64,000 nt of DNA, from NCBI GenBank assembly GCA_016706405.1, contig JADJJT010000002.1:434001-498000 (forward strand), read 5' to 3'. Below, piece by piece: positions 16,072-23,464 of this stretch. Every line of letters starts with the position of its first letter. Positions within the stretch are counted from its first letter, which is position 1. The DNA is from Sphingobacteriales bacterium (GTDB lineage: Bacteria > Bacteroidota > Bacteroidia > Chitinophagales > UBA2359). Under the pieces are notes generated by a model. That model was given only the letters and a program-made list of their open reading frames with translations, did no database searches and had not been told where the DNA came from. Position numbers and translations under genes: made by a program.

Positions 16072-16841
16072 TTAAAATCGCAAATGTTTAACCGTTAATT
16101 TATTTTCGATTAATTGTTTTAACGATTCGATGCCAATTCGTAAATGGTCGGCAACGTAATTTTTAGTAATTTCTTGGTCGCTTTTTTCGGTTTTGACGCC
16201 TTCGGGGTTCATGGGCTGGTCTGAAACTAAAAGCAGTGCCCCCGTTGGAATATGATTGGCAAAACCCACAATAAAAATAGTGGCGGTTTCCATATCTACG
16301 CCCATACAACGGGTGCGTTTCAGGTAGTCTTTAAATTCGTTATCGTGTTCCCAAACTCTGCGGTTGGTGGTATAAATACTACCTGTCCAATAGTCGTGGT
16401 TATGGTCGCGGATGGTAGTTGAAATAGCTTTTTGCAAAGCAAACGAAGGCAGGGCAGGTACTTCGGGCGGAAAATAATCGTTTGAGGTGCCCTCGCCACG
16501 AATAGCGGCAATAGGCAAAATAAACCCGCCCAATGGTATTTTATCCTTTAAACCACCACATTTGCCAAAAAAAGGCAAGCTTTGGGCGAAATACAACTTA
16601 ATAAGTCTAATATTGTGGCGGCATTGGCACTGCCCATGCTAAAATCTATGATGGTGATATTATTAGCAGTTGCGTTAGGCATTGGCCGGTCGGCGCCCCT
16701 AATTGGCACATTAAACCACTCGGCAAACATTTTAACATAGTTATTAAAATTAACTAAAATAATGTACTTTCCAAAGTCTTCTAAAGGCGTTCCGGTATAG
16801 CGCGGAAGCCAATTAGCCGTAATTTCGCTTTTATAGTTCAT
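16072..16841 (-). pseudogene. amn: AMP nucleosidase, interrupted by a one-base frameshift
   Basis: The intact enzyme would cleave AMP to adenine and ribose 5-phosphate. The first part, from ATG 16841, reads MNYKSEITANWLPRYTGTPL then EDFGKYI... IDFSMGSANAATILDLLS... KACLFL. The frame is then lost, and the rest continues in the next frame as GKCGGLKDKIPLGGFILP, IAAIRGEGTSNDYFPPEVPA, WTGSIYTTNRRVWEHD, CMGVDMETATIF and ALLLVSDQPMNPEGVKT, all standard Amn signatures. The break falls in a T7 run (A7 at 16567-16573 on the plus strand). One extra T, or a -1 ribosomal slip on T TTT TTG, restores about 256 residues with no other damage. No second lesion is visible, so a sequencing error, a recent mutation or recoding are all possible. 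Confidence 0.85.
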
Positions 16842-16892
16842 CAATGAAACGAGATGATAAATTTTGTTAAATAATATATATTGTGTCGCTTT

Positions 16893-17366
16893 ATGGAAAA
16901 CGAACAATTTCCTAAATTAATTTTTCCGGATTGCGGTTTAAAAGTACGCCTATTAAATGGCAAATTGCAGGTTTTTGATGTGGTGCGAAAAAAATTCGTG
17001 CGCTTATTGCCCGAAGAATGGGTGCGGCAGCATTTAGTACATTTTTTACAAATCCAAACCAAGTGGCCGCTTACCCATATTGCCGTTGAACTTGGACTAA
17101 AATTGCCCACCGGTTTACAAAAACGCTGCGATGTATTGCTGCATGGGCCAAATGGGCAGCCGGTAGTGTTGGCCGAGTGTAAGGCACCCAATATTGCCCT
17201 CACCCAGCAAGCTGTTAACCAGGTAGCGCAATACAATTTACATTTTAAACTGCCTTATTTAGTGGTAACAAATGGTTTGGCAATTTTAATTTACCATATA
17301 AACTTTGAAACAAAACAAATTGAAAGCCAAGCCGCCCTACCTAATTTTGATTCTTTTTTAGCTTAA
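16893..17366 (+). CDS. HsdR N-terminal-like restriction endonuclease-fold protein
   Basis: I use ATG 16893 (MENEQFPKLIFPDCGLKV), not the TTG at 16881. The 157-residue protein matches the stand-alone HSDR_N_2 family common in Bacteroidota: RKKFVRLLPEEWVRQHLVHF near residues 35-55, then the PD-(D/E)XK core KRCDVLLHGPNGQPVVLAEC ending in ECKAP, and VAQYNLHFKLPYLVVTNG. The core Asp, Glu and Lys are all present. There are no HsdM or HsdS genes beside it, so it is not a type I restriction system; its true role is unknown. It diverges from amn with only 51 bp between the start codons. Confidence 0.87.
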   Translation: MENEQFPKLIFPDCGLKVRLLNGKLQVFDVVRKKFVRLLPEEWVRQHLVHFLQIQTKWPLTHIAVELGLKLPTGLQKRCDVLLHGPNGQPVVLAECKAPNIALTQQAVNQVAQYNLHFKLPYLVVTNGLAILIYHINFETKQIESQAALPNFDSFLA

Positions 17367-17693
17367 CACGCCTTTGAAATGTTATATTTTCTGTATTTTT
17401 GTAAATGTAGCAAACAATTATTAAATTTTGAAGCGTGTTTTAAAACTGCACCTACTTTTTTTTGTTTCTTTTTCTAATATCCGGCTTGAGATTAAAAATT
17501 TTAAAAAATCCGGAAAAGGTTTTAGTTTGGACTTGGTGAAAAACTACAAGAGTAAAAACACGTTAACTCAATTCCAACCTTAATAATAAAATAGTTGTAA
17601 AAAGTAGGTGCAATAAATATCCGGATGCTTGCGTTAAAATATTCTAACCTCAAATTAAGAATCACTCTCTTCCATTGTAAAAATAGTTTTAAT
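17367..17693. other. Intergenic region with a spaced inverted repeat
   Basis: No gene was found. It contains a 14-bp inverted repeat (17447-17460 and 17599-17612) around 138 bp of AT-rich DNA, and two TCCGGA sites (near 17509 and 17621). An in-frame TTG at 17625 was not used as start for the next gene. Confidence 0.55.
17447..17612. repeat. 14-bp inverted repeat spaced by 138 bp
   Basis: TGCACCTACTTTTT at 17447-17460 and its exact complement at 17599-17612. The interval has no ORF. It could be the edges of a small non-coding element or a transcribed structure; nothing identifies which. Confidence 0.55.
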
Positions 17694-18329
17694 ATGCGTT
17701 TTTTTATATGTCTGTTTTTATTTGTGTCATGCACTTCGTTTACTAGTAACCCTACAAATGGCAACCAATTACCTCAAAATCAAATGGCCGATACGCTAAA
17801 AAGTATCGATAGCCTTACTGAGGCAACAACCAACCAGCCCAAAGCTGACCAAACCATTGACCCGCGTAATTTTAATCCAAGTTTGCTCGAAGCCTTAATT
17901 TTAAACGGCATTAACGAGGTGCGACAAAAAAAACGCCTTTCGGTTTTATACGCCGACTCGATTTTGTACCATGCCGCTGCCGACCAAAACACCTTTGTAG
18001 CTCAAAAAGGGGCACTTACCCACGAACAACCCAATAAATCGCATCAAACGGTGCGCAAAAGGGTAAACCAGCAAGGTGGCGACTACGAAGTGATTGGCGA
18101 GAACATTGCTTACCAAGGATTTACGACCATTACCGAAGGTCGCCGCAAATTCGTTGAATACAATACCTATGCCGAAATGGCAAAACAAATGGTAAAACTT
18201 TGGGTAAAATCGCCCCCACATTACGAAAATGTTATTTTCAAAAAATTTGACCGCTCGGGTGTTCATGTTTTATTAGACAACAAACGTCATGGCATTTATG
18301 CCACTCAGGTATTTTCCACCAAACAGTAA
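17694..18329 (+). CDS. CAP (SCP/PR-1) domain protein, probable lipoprotein
   Basis: I use ATG 17694, which gives a short export signal MRFFICLFLFVSC whose Cys13 could be a lipidation site; the upstream TTG at 17625 would bury it. After a Pro/Thr/Gln-rich linker, residues about 65-211 form a CAP domain: LLEALILNGINEVRQKKRLS, HAAADQNTFVAQKGALTHEQ, GENIAYQGF, WVKSPPHYENVIFKKFDRSG and GIYATQVFS. His in LTHEQ, Glu in GENIA and His in PPHYEN are the usual CAP cavity residues. Bacterial CAP proteins are extracytoplasmic and mostly of unknown function. A single gene with a 327-bp upstream region. Confidence 0.88.
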   Translation: MRFFICLFLFVSCTSFTSNPTNGNQLPQNQMADTLKSIDSLTEATTNQPKADQTIDPRNFNPSLLEALILNGINEVRQKKRLSVLYADSILYHAAADQNTFVAQKGALTHEQPNKSHQTVRKRVNQQGGDYEVIGENIAYQGFTTITEGRRKFVEYNTYAEMAKQMVKLWVKSPPHYENVIFKKFDRSGVHVLLDNKRHGIYATQVFSTKQ

Positions 18330-18471
18330 ATCCTCGTCAAAAAAAGATAATAGAATAGAATAAACAACTACTTACGACCGGATTTCATAAGTAGAAGTAC
18401 AGTTAAATTTTAAGAAATAGAGCCATAAGAATTGCCATAACCAATATTGCTGTTCAATTTGAGTTAGTTAT

Positions 18472-18505
18472 TTTGTTAATTACTCAGTTAAGTAGCGTAA
18501 CTTTG
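18472..18505 (+). promoter_or_regulatory. Promoter of the methyltransferase gene
   Basis: TTTG at 18472-18475 and TAACTTTG at 18498-18505 (22 bp apart). The ATG is at 18511, about where transcription should start, so the mRNA is probably leaderless. Confidence 0.6.
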
Positions 18506-18510
18506 CAGCT

Positions 18511-19254
18511 ATGGCACTAATTGAAGAAATGACCCAGCAGGGCAATTTTTTATTTAAATACCGCGGGCAATTGCCATTAATTTTGGTTGCTTGCGGTCTA
18601 TTACTGTTTGTTGTTGAACATAACAGTAACCCCCCAGCAGCTATTTTGCCCTTTACCCACTGGCTGCCCTATTTAACCATTGGTTTGCTGGGTTTATTTA
18701 TACGAATAATAGTAGTAGGGTTTACACCTGCCGGCACATCGGGGCGTAATACAGCCCAACAGGTTGCTAACTCGCTCAATACAAAGGGTATTTACTCGGT
18801 TGTTAGACATCCGTTATATGTAGGCAATTTTTTTATGTGGCTGTCGGTAGCCATGTTGCCGGGCAACTACTGGTTTGTGCTGTGTTTTATACTGGCTTAT
18901 TGGTTGTATTACGAGCGCATTATGTTTGCCGAAGAAGCTTTTTTGCGCCAAAAATACGGCCAAGCCTACACCGATTGGTCAGCGCAAACACCTGCATTTA
19001 TTCCCAATTTTACAAAATGGGAGCCTGCAAAATTAAACTTCTCGTTAAAAAATGTACTTAAACGCGAAATTACCGGACTGTGGATTTTAATATTGTTGTT
19101 CGTTTTTTTTAGAATATTACATATTTATTTAGTCGAAAACAAATTTTACTTAGACCCCAACTGGTTAATAATTTTTGCTTCGACAACCTTAGCTTTCGCG
19201 GTTATAAAACTGTTGCAAAAAACTACCAATTTGCTGCATACTTCCGGAAGATAA
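18511..19254 (+). CDS. Isoprenylcysteine carboxyl methyltransferase-family membrane protein
   Basis: A 247-residue polytopic inner-membrane protein with about six hydrophobic segments. The S-adenosylmethionine signature of the ICMT/PEMT family is SVVRHPLYVGNFFMWLSVAM, followed by LAYWLYYERIMFAEEAFLRQ and KYGQAYTDW. GFTPAGTSGRNTAQQVANSL precedes it. The bacterial substrate (a lipid or lipid precursor) is not predictable from the sequence. It lies upstream of ahcY (145 bp gap), which recycles S-adenosylhomocysteine, but each has its own promoter, so the link is only suggestive. Confidence 0.85.
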   Translation: MALIEEMTQQGNFLFKYRGQLPLILVACGLLLFVVEHNSNPPAAILPFTHWLPYLTIGLLGLFIRIIVVGFTPAGTSGRNTAQQVANSLNTKGIYSVVRHPLYVGNFFMWLSVAMLPGNYWFVLCFILAYWLYYERIMFAEEAFLRQKYGQAYTDWSAQTPAFIPNFTKWEPAKLNFSLKNVLKREITGLWILILLFVFFRILHIYLVENKFYLDPNWLIIFASTTLAFAVIKLLQKTTNLLHTSGR

Positions 19255-19326
19255 ATTACTTTTATAGAAATTAAAAGAAATTACAGATTGTTAATTCCGG
19301 TTAATTCAACCTAAAACCGACCTTAA

Positions 19327-19361
19327 TTTGTCGTAATATTATCCGGAATTTTGTAATTTTG
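19327..19361 (+). promoter_or_regulatory. Probable promoter of ahcY
   Basis: TAATTTTG at 19354-19361 is a full -7 match. TTTG at 19327-19330 is 23 bp upstream, a longer spacer than at other genes. The leader would be about 30 nt, too short for an SAH riboswitch. Confidence 0.5.
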
Positions 19362-19399
19362 CAGTTCAATACAAATCTTTTTAGTAAAAAATTATATTA

Positions 19400-20722
19400 A
19401 TGCAATCATTATTATCAATTGACCTTAACTTGTCGTACAAAGTTAAAGACATAACACTGGCCGATTGGGGCCGTAAAGAAATTGAATTGGCTGAGGCTGA
19501 AATGCCCGGATTAATGGCTTTACGTGCAGAGTATAAAGGCCAAAAACCTCTTGCCGGCGCCCGCATTGCCGGATGCCTTCACATGACCATTCAAACTGCC
19601 GTACTTATTGAAACCCTGCTTGACTTAGGCGCAGAAGTAAAATGGTCGTCTTGTAATATTTTTTCAACCCAAGACCACGCTGCCGCTGCCATAGCCGCCA
19701 AACACGGGGGCGTTTTTGCTTGGAAAGGTATGAATAACGAAGAATTTGACTGGTGTATTGAGCAAACCCTGTTTTTTGGCAGCCAAGACCGCCCTTTAAA
19801 TATGATTTTAGATGATGGCGGCGACCTGACTAATATGGTACTCGATAAATATCCGGAATTGATACCACATGTACGGGGCATCTCCGAAGAAACTACAACA
19901 GGGGTGCATCGTTTGTACGAGCGGGTTAAACAAGGCAAATTACCTATGCCCGCTTTTAATATTAACGACTCGGTTACAAAATCAAAATTCGACAATAAAT
20001 ATGGTTGCCGCGAAAGTTGCGTAGATGCCATCCGCAGGGCTACCGATATTATGATGGCCGGAAAAGTTGCCGTTGTTGCCGGCTACGGCGATGTAGGTAA
20101 AGGCTCGGCTGCCTCGTTACGCGGTGCAGGCGCGCGCGTAATCGTTACCGAAATTGACCCTATTTGTGCACTTCAGGCAGCAATGGACGGGTTTGCCGTT
20201 AAAAAAATGATTCATGCAATTCCCGAAGCCGATATTATTGTTACTGCCACCGGCTGCTGCGATATTATTGCCGAAGAACATTTTAGGCTAATGAAAGACA
20301 AAGCTATTTTGTGCAATATTGGCCACTTCGATAACGAAATTGATATGTCTTGGCTAAACACCAACTACGGCCAAACCAAAGTTGAAATTAAACCACAAGT
20401 TGATAAATACACCCTTGACGGCAAAGATATTATTGTTTTGGCCGAAGGCCGCTTAGTAAACCTTGGCTGCGCAACCGGACACCCCTCGTTTGTAATGAGT
20501 AATTCGTTTACCAACCAAGTTTTGGCGCAATTAGAACTTTGGCAAAATGCCCAAAACTACGAAAATCAGGTATATACCCTGCCCAAACACTTAGACGAAA
20601 AAGTGGCAAGGTTGCACTTGGCTAAAATTGGCGTTGAACTTGACGAACTTACCGCCGACCAAGCTAACTATATTGGCGTAACTCCACAAGGCCCCTTTAA
20701 ACCCGAATATTACCGTTATTAA
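19400..20722 (+). CDS. ahcY: Adenosylhomocysteinase
   Basis: It hydrolyses S-adenosylhomocysteine to adenosine and homocysteine, relieving product inhibition of methyltransferases; an NAD-dependent cytoplasmic tetramer in the family. The 440 residues show AGCLHMTIQTAVLIETLLDL, WSSCNIFSTQDHAAAAIA, ISEETTTGVHRLYERVKQG, FNINDSVTKSKFDNKYGC (catalytic Lys and Asp) and the NAD site VVAGYGDVGKGSAASLRGAG. The C-terminus PQGPFKPEYYRY places the family-typical Lys-x-x-Tyr-Tyr-Arg-Tyr that closes the neighbouring NAD site. A complete gene with its own promoter and terminator. Confidence 0.98.
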   Translation: MQSLLSIDLNLSYKVKDITLADWGRKEIELAEAEMPGLMALRAEYKGQKPLAGARIAGCLHMTIQTAVLIETLLDLGAEVKWSSCNIFSTQDHAAAAIAAKHGGVFAWKGMNNEEFDWCIEQTLFFGSQDRPLNMILDDGGDLTNMVLDKYPELIPHVRGISEETTTGVHRLYERVKQGKLPMPAFNINDSVTKSKFDNKYGCRESCVDAIRRATDIMMAGKVAVVAGYGDVGKGSAASLRGAGARVIVTEIDPICALQAAMDGFAVKKMIHAIPEADIIVTATGCCDIIAEEHFRLMKDKAILCNIGHFDNEIDMSWLNTNYGQTKVEIKPQVDKYTLDGKDIIVLAEGRLVNLGCATGHPSFVMSNSFTNQVLAQLELWQNAQNYENQVYTLPKHLDEKVARLHLAKIGVELDELTADQANYIGVTPQGPFKPEYYRY

Positions 20723-20787
20723 TTGTATATTTAATACTAATAAAAATTTGACGAGTTAAACTGATTTTCTTTTTCAACTCGACTTAT

Positions 20788-20829
20788 AGCCTTAAAACTT
20801 TTTTACAAAAAGGGTTTTAAGGCTTTTTC
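20788..20829 (+). terminator. Rho-independent terminator of ahcY
   Basis: AGCCTTAAAAC (20788-20798) pairs perfectly with GTTTTAAGGCT (20814-20824) and is followed by T residues, 66 bp after the stop. Confidence 0.88.
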
Positions 20830-21061
20830 ATTTTTTGGCACTCATACAGGGCTTTGGTGATACGTTAATACCAATAAGAAGTTAAAAGTAAACAAGATAC
20901 CGAACACGAGAAAAAAATCCCTTGGTTATGGTACACCATTTCCGGATGTCATATGTGGGTTTGCGATGGGTACGAAATACACCAAAGCAACTGCTTTAAT
21001 AGCCTGTATTTTCGGTGCTGTCTAAAAAAAATACGGTACTTCACCTAGGTACTTAATGAAA

Positions 21062-21094
21062 AAACCATCCGGAAAACACTTTTCCGGATGGTTT
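21062..21094. terminator. Hairpin terminator built on TCCGGA, facing the Omp28-like gene
   Basis: A perfect 15-bp stem: AAACCATCCGGAAAA (21062-21076), loop CAC, and its complement (21080-21094). Each arm contains the iterated palindrome TCCGGA. It sits 68 bp past the end of the minus-strand gene. T-rich flanks exist on both strands, so it may stop both transcripts. Confidence 0.85.
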
Positions 21095-21162
21095 GTTTTA
21101 CCTTTGTTTGCGGGGCGTTATCAACTTACACCCTACAAAGTGCGGTCAATTTATTGTTTAAG

Positions 21163-23247
21163 CTATTTAACTACCTCCATGCTGCGCACTTGGCCGGCAA
21201 TTTGACCGGGGGTAATAATGCGGTACAAATATTGTCCGGCGTTTAGGTTTTCGGTATTAATAGTTACAACAGTTGAATTAATGGGTTGTGCCATTAACAA
21301 TTTCCCATCAACACTTAAAACCTCAATATAGCTGCCTGCCGGGGCATTGTTTACGGCAATTTGGGTAGTGCTTTGACATGGGTTAGGGTAGTTTTGGCCT
21401 AAAATTGCTTGTTGCATGGCCGCGTCAAAAGCTACACCATCTACTTCGTCGGTAAACCAAGTGCGTGCGGTTGCCATAATGGCATCGGCTACTTTTGAGT
21501 CTTTTAACATTTCGAGGCCTACGCCTAAATAAACTGTTTTGAAATTGCTACTAGCATTTTCGTTGCGAATACCCGCAACAACGCTACCTGTATTATAGTT
21601 AAATATGGCGGTACCGGTGCCGGCAGTTGCTACTTCTTCGGGGTAGTAATATGGGCCATTGCTGCCCGAGCCATAATAGCTAAAGAGATCGGTTTTTGGT
21701 GTTGTGCCAAACACCGCGTCTGCTGATTTTGCGGTAATAGATTTGCTGGTTTGGCTGCCATCACTCACAAAATCAACCCCAAGATAGTTATTAAAAAAGT
21801 CGCGGGCTTCTTGTGTTTGGTAAGGGCTATTTGCTTCGTCGAAGGCTTCCCAGCAAACATCTTGTCCGGCAATTAGTAAACGACCGCCATTATCTAAAAA
21901 TTTGGTAAACTCGGCTACTAAATCAACGGGTAATCCGGGGAAGGTCCAGCCAATATTATAATAAACACGTTTTACTTTGCCCAAGGCATTGTTTCGCGAA
22001 AGGCCAATAAAAGTTTGTTCGCTTATTGAGCCATAGGCATAAGCGCCAGCTGCATCAAGGCCGCTAATATACGAGCCAGCCCAGTCGAAAGCAGTTTTGC
22101 CCGAGCCGTCGCCAACTCCTTTGCTGTTGTTCACTAATAGCTCGTAACAACCCGAGATTACAGTAAATACAAGCGATACGGGGGCAAAATCGGTGCCATT
22201 TGTAGCTTCCATCGTTAATTTGTAGGTGGCTACGCCGGGTAATATACCGGGTACTACATTTAAGGTTAGTGAGGTAGGGGTGCCGCCGGGCAAATCAATT
22301 TCGGTACTATTGGTTACGGTTGTACCTTTAATATCAAAGCTGGCATCGGCCCATCCGGAGGGGGCACTAACGGTGCTAAGAGAGAATTTATACTTCTCCA
22401 TAATGTCGGCGTTATTAAGAGCAACAGCACTAAAGGATATTTTTTCGTTGTACTTGCCTTCAGCATAGTTATTTCCGGCCAATAAAAATTCCCAGTGTGG
22501 GTCGCGGCTTGAGCCTGAGTTTACAATGGTTTTATCATCGTCATTTTGCAAAAAGGCAATGGCGTATATTTGGTCTGTAACCCAAGTGCTTTCGTCAAGT
22601 TCATAGTCGTACGAAAAGGTTTGGGTATTGCCTGCACCTTTTGGGGTAAACTCAACACCATCGGGGCCGGTAATAATTTTGCGCAAAACATTGGGGAAAA
22701 AAACTTCGCCATTACTGCCGGGCGGGCTTGAAAATTCAATATTGCCTTCAACAACGGCCACACGCAAGCGATAATCGCCATCGGGTATAGCATCTAACTC
22801 ATCAACGGTAATAGTTACGGTGCGGGTAGTGCCCGCGGTGGTTTCTCCAACCAAAACGCGCAAAGGGCTACCTCCGGCAACGGCATTGTCTAACATATCT
22901 TGGCTAACACCAGCTGGGCTGCCTTGATATTGATTGCCCAACATAACCATATCCGGAACACCATTTACACCGTAATAATCAACGCGGGCTTGTACGTCTT
23001 CGGGGTTGTAATCGTGCATAGGGTCATAGCCAGGCCACGAGGTGTGATGGGCTATATGGTGTAGCGCGCCTTTGTTTTGCGTTAAAATATTGTCTTGAAA
23101 AGCGGGGTTTTGAGCGGCACATGGGCCACAACTTGCCTGAGTAAAATGCTCAAAGATGGCATATTTTTTGGCTCGGGTAAGGCTAACTTGGGCATTTAGG
23201 CCTACCATCCATAATACACTCAAAGCTAATAGTAGTATTTTTTTCAT
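21163..23247 (-). CDS. Omp28-related secreted protein with thioredoxin-like CGPC motif and T9SS sorting domain
   Basis: The 694-residue exported protein has a signal peptide (MKKILLLALSVLWMVGLNAQ). FEHFTQASCGPCAAQNPAF follows, a thioredoxin-fold active site with C40 and C43, as in Omp28-related outer-membrane proteins of Bacteroidota. Next come a beta-rich domain (RVLVGETTAGTTRTVTITVD) and a second region, about 400-600, with FLDNGGRLLIAGQDVCWEAF, resembling a flavodoxin- or GATase-like fold. The last 85 residues are T9SS type A (LGQNYPNPCQSTTQIAV... LNAGQYLYRI... RSMEVVK). Its redox partner is unknown. A -7 element TAATTTTG lies at 23301-23308 on the minus strand. Confidence 0.88.
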   Translation of the reverse strand: MKKILLLALSVLWMVGLNAQVSLTRAKKYAIFEHFTQASCGPCAAQNPAFQDNILTQNKGALHHIAHHTSWPGYDPMHDYNPEDVQARVDYYGVNGVPDMVMLGNQYQGSPAGVSQDMLDNAVAGGSPLRVLVGETTAGTTRTVTITVDELDAIPDGDYRLRVAVVEGNIEFSSPPGSNGEVFFPNVLRKIITGPDGVEFTPKGAGNTQTFSYDYELDESTWVTDQIYAIAFLQNDDDKTIVNSGSSRDPHWEFLLAGNNYAEGKYNEKISFSAVALNNADIMEKYKFSLSTVSAPSGWADASFDIKGTTVTNSTEIDLPGGTPTSLTLNVVPGILPGVATYKLTMEATNGTDFAPVSLVFTVISGCYELLVNNSKGVGDGSGKTAFDWAGSYISGLDAAGAYAYGSISEQTFIGLSRNNALGKVKRVYYNIGWTFPGLPVDLVAEFTKFLDNGGRLLIAGQDVCWEAFDEANSPYQTQEARDFFNNYLGVDFVSDGSQTSKSITAKSADAVFGTTPKTDLFSYYGSGSNGPYYYPEEVATAGTGTAIFNYNTGSVVAGIRNENASSNFKTVYLGVGLEMLKDSKVADAIMATARTWFTDEVDGVAFDAAMQQAILGQNYPNPCQSTTQIAVNNAPAGSYIEVLSVDGKLLMAQPINSTVVTINTENLNAGQYLYRIITPGQIAGQVRSMEVVK

Positions 23248-23464
23248 GTTGTAATTTGGTTGATTTATATTAAAAAATTGAATTTACGTACATTGTTATG
23301 CAAAATTACAATACTTGCGGTTTGTTTGGATGCTAAAAAAATACTGTTTGACAGATTTTATACAATTAAATTAGAATAATAACAAGTTGGTGTATTGCTT
23401 ACTTGGTTTTACCTAAGAGACAAAGGATTAAGGAGGTAAAAAATCCGGATAAAAATTGCTATGG

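Larger units (their letters stand above)
20723..21162. other. Intergenic region between convergent genes
   Basis: It holds two strong terminators (20788-20829 and 21062-21094). Between them lie 230 bp with no ORF and one TCCGGA site (near 20941). Nothing else recognised. Confidence 0.6.

Noticed and set aside
16893..17366. Type I restriction-modification system
   Set aside because: Only the HsdR N-terminal-like domain exists; no HsdM, HsdS or helicase domain in the window.
19255..19399. SAH riboswitch upstream of ahcY
   Set aside because: The -7 element leaves a leader of about 30 nt, and no conserved SAH-aptamer pattern was seen.
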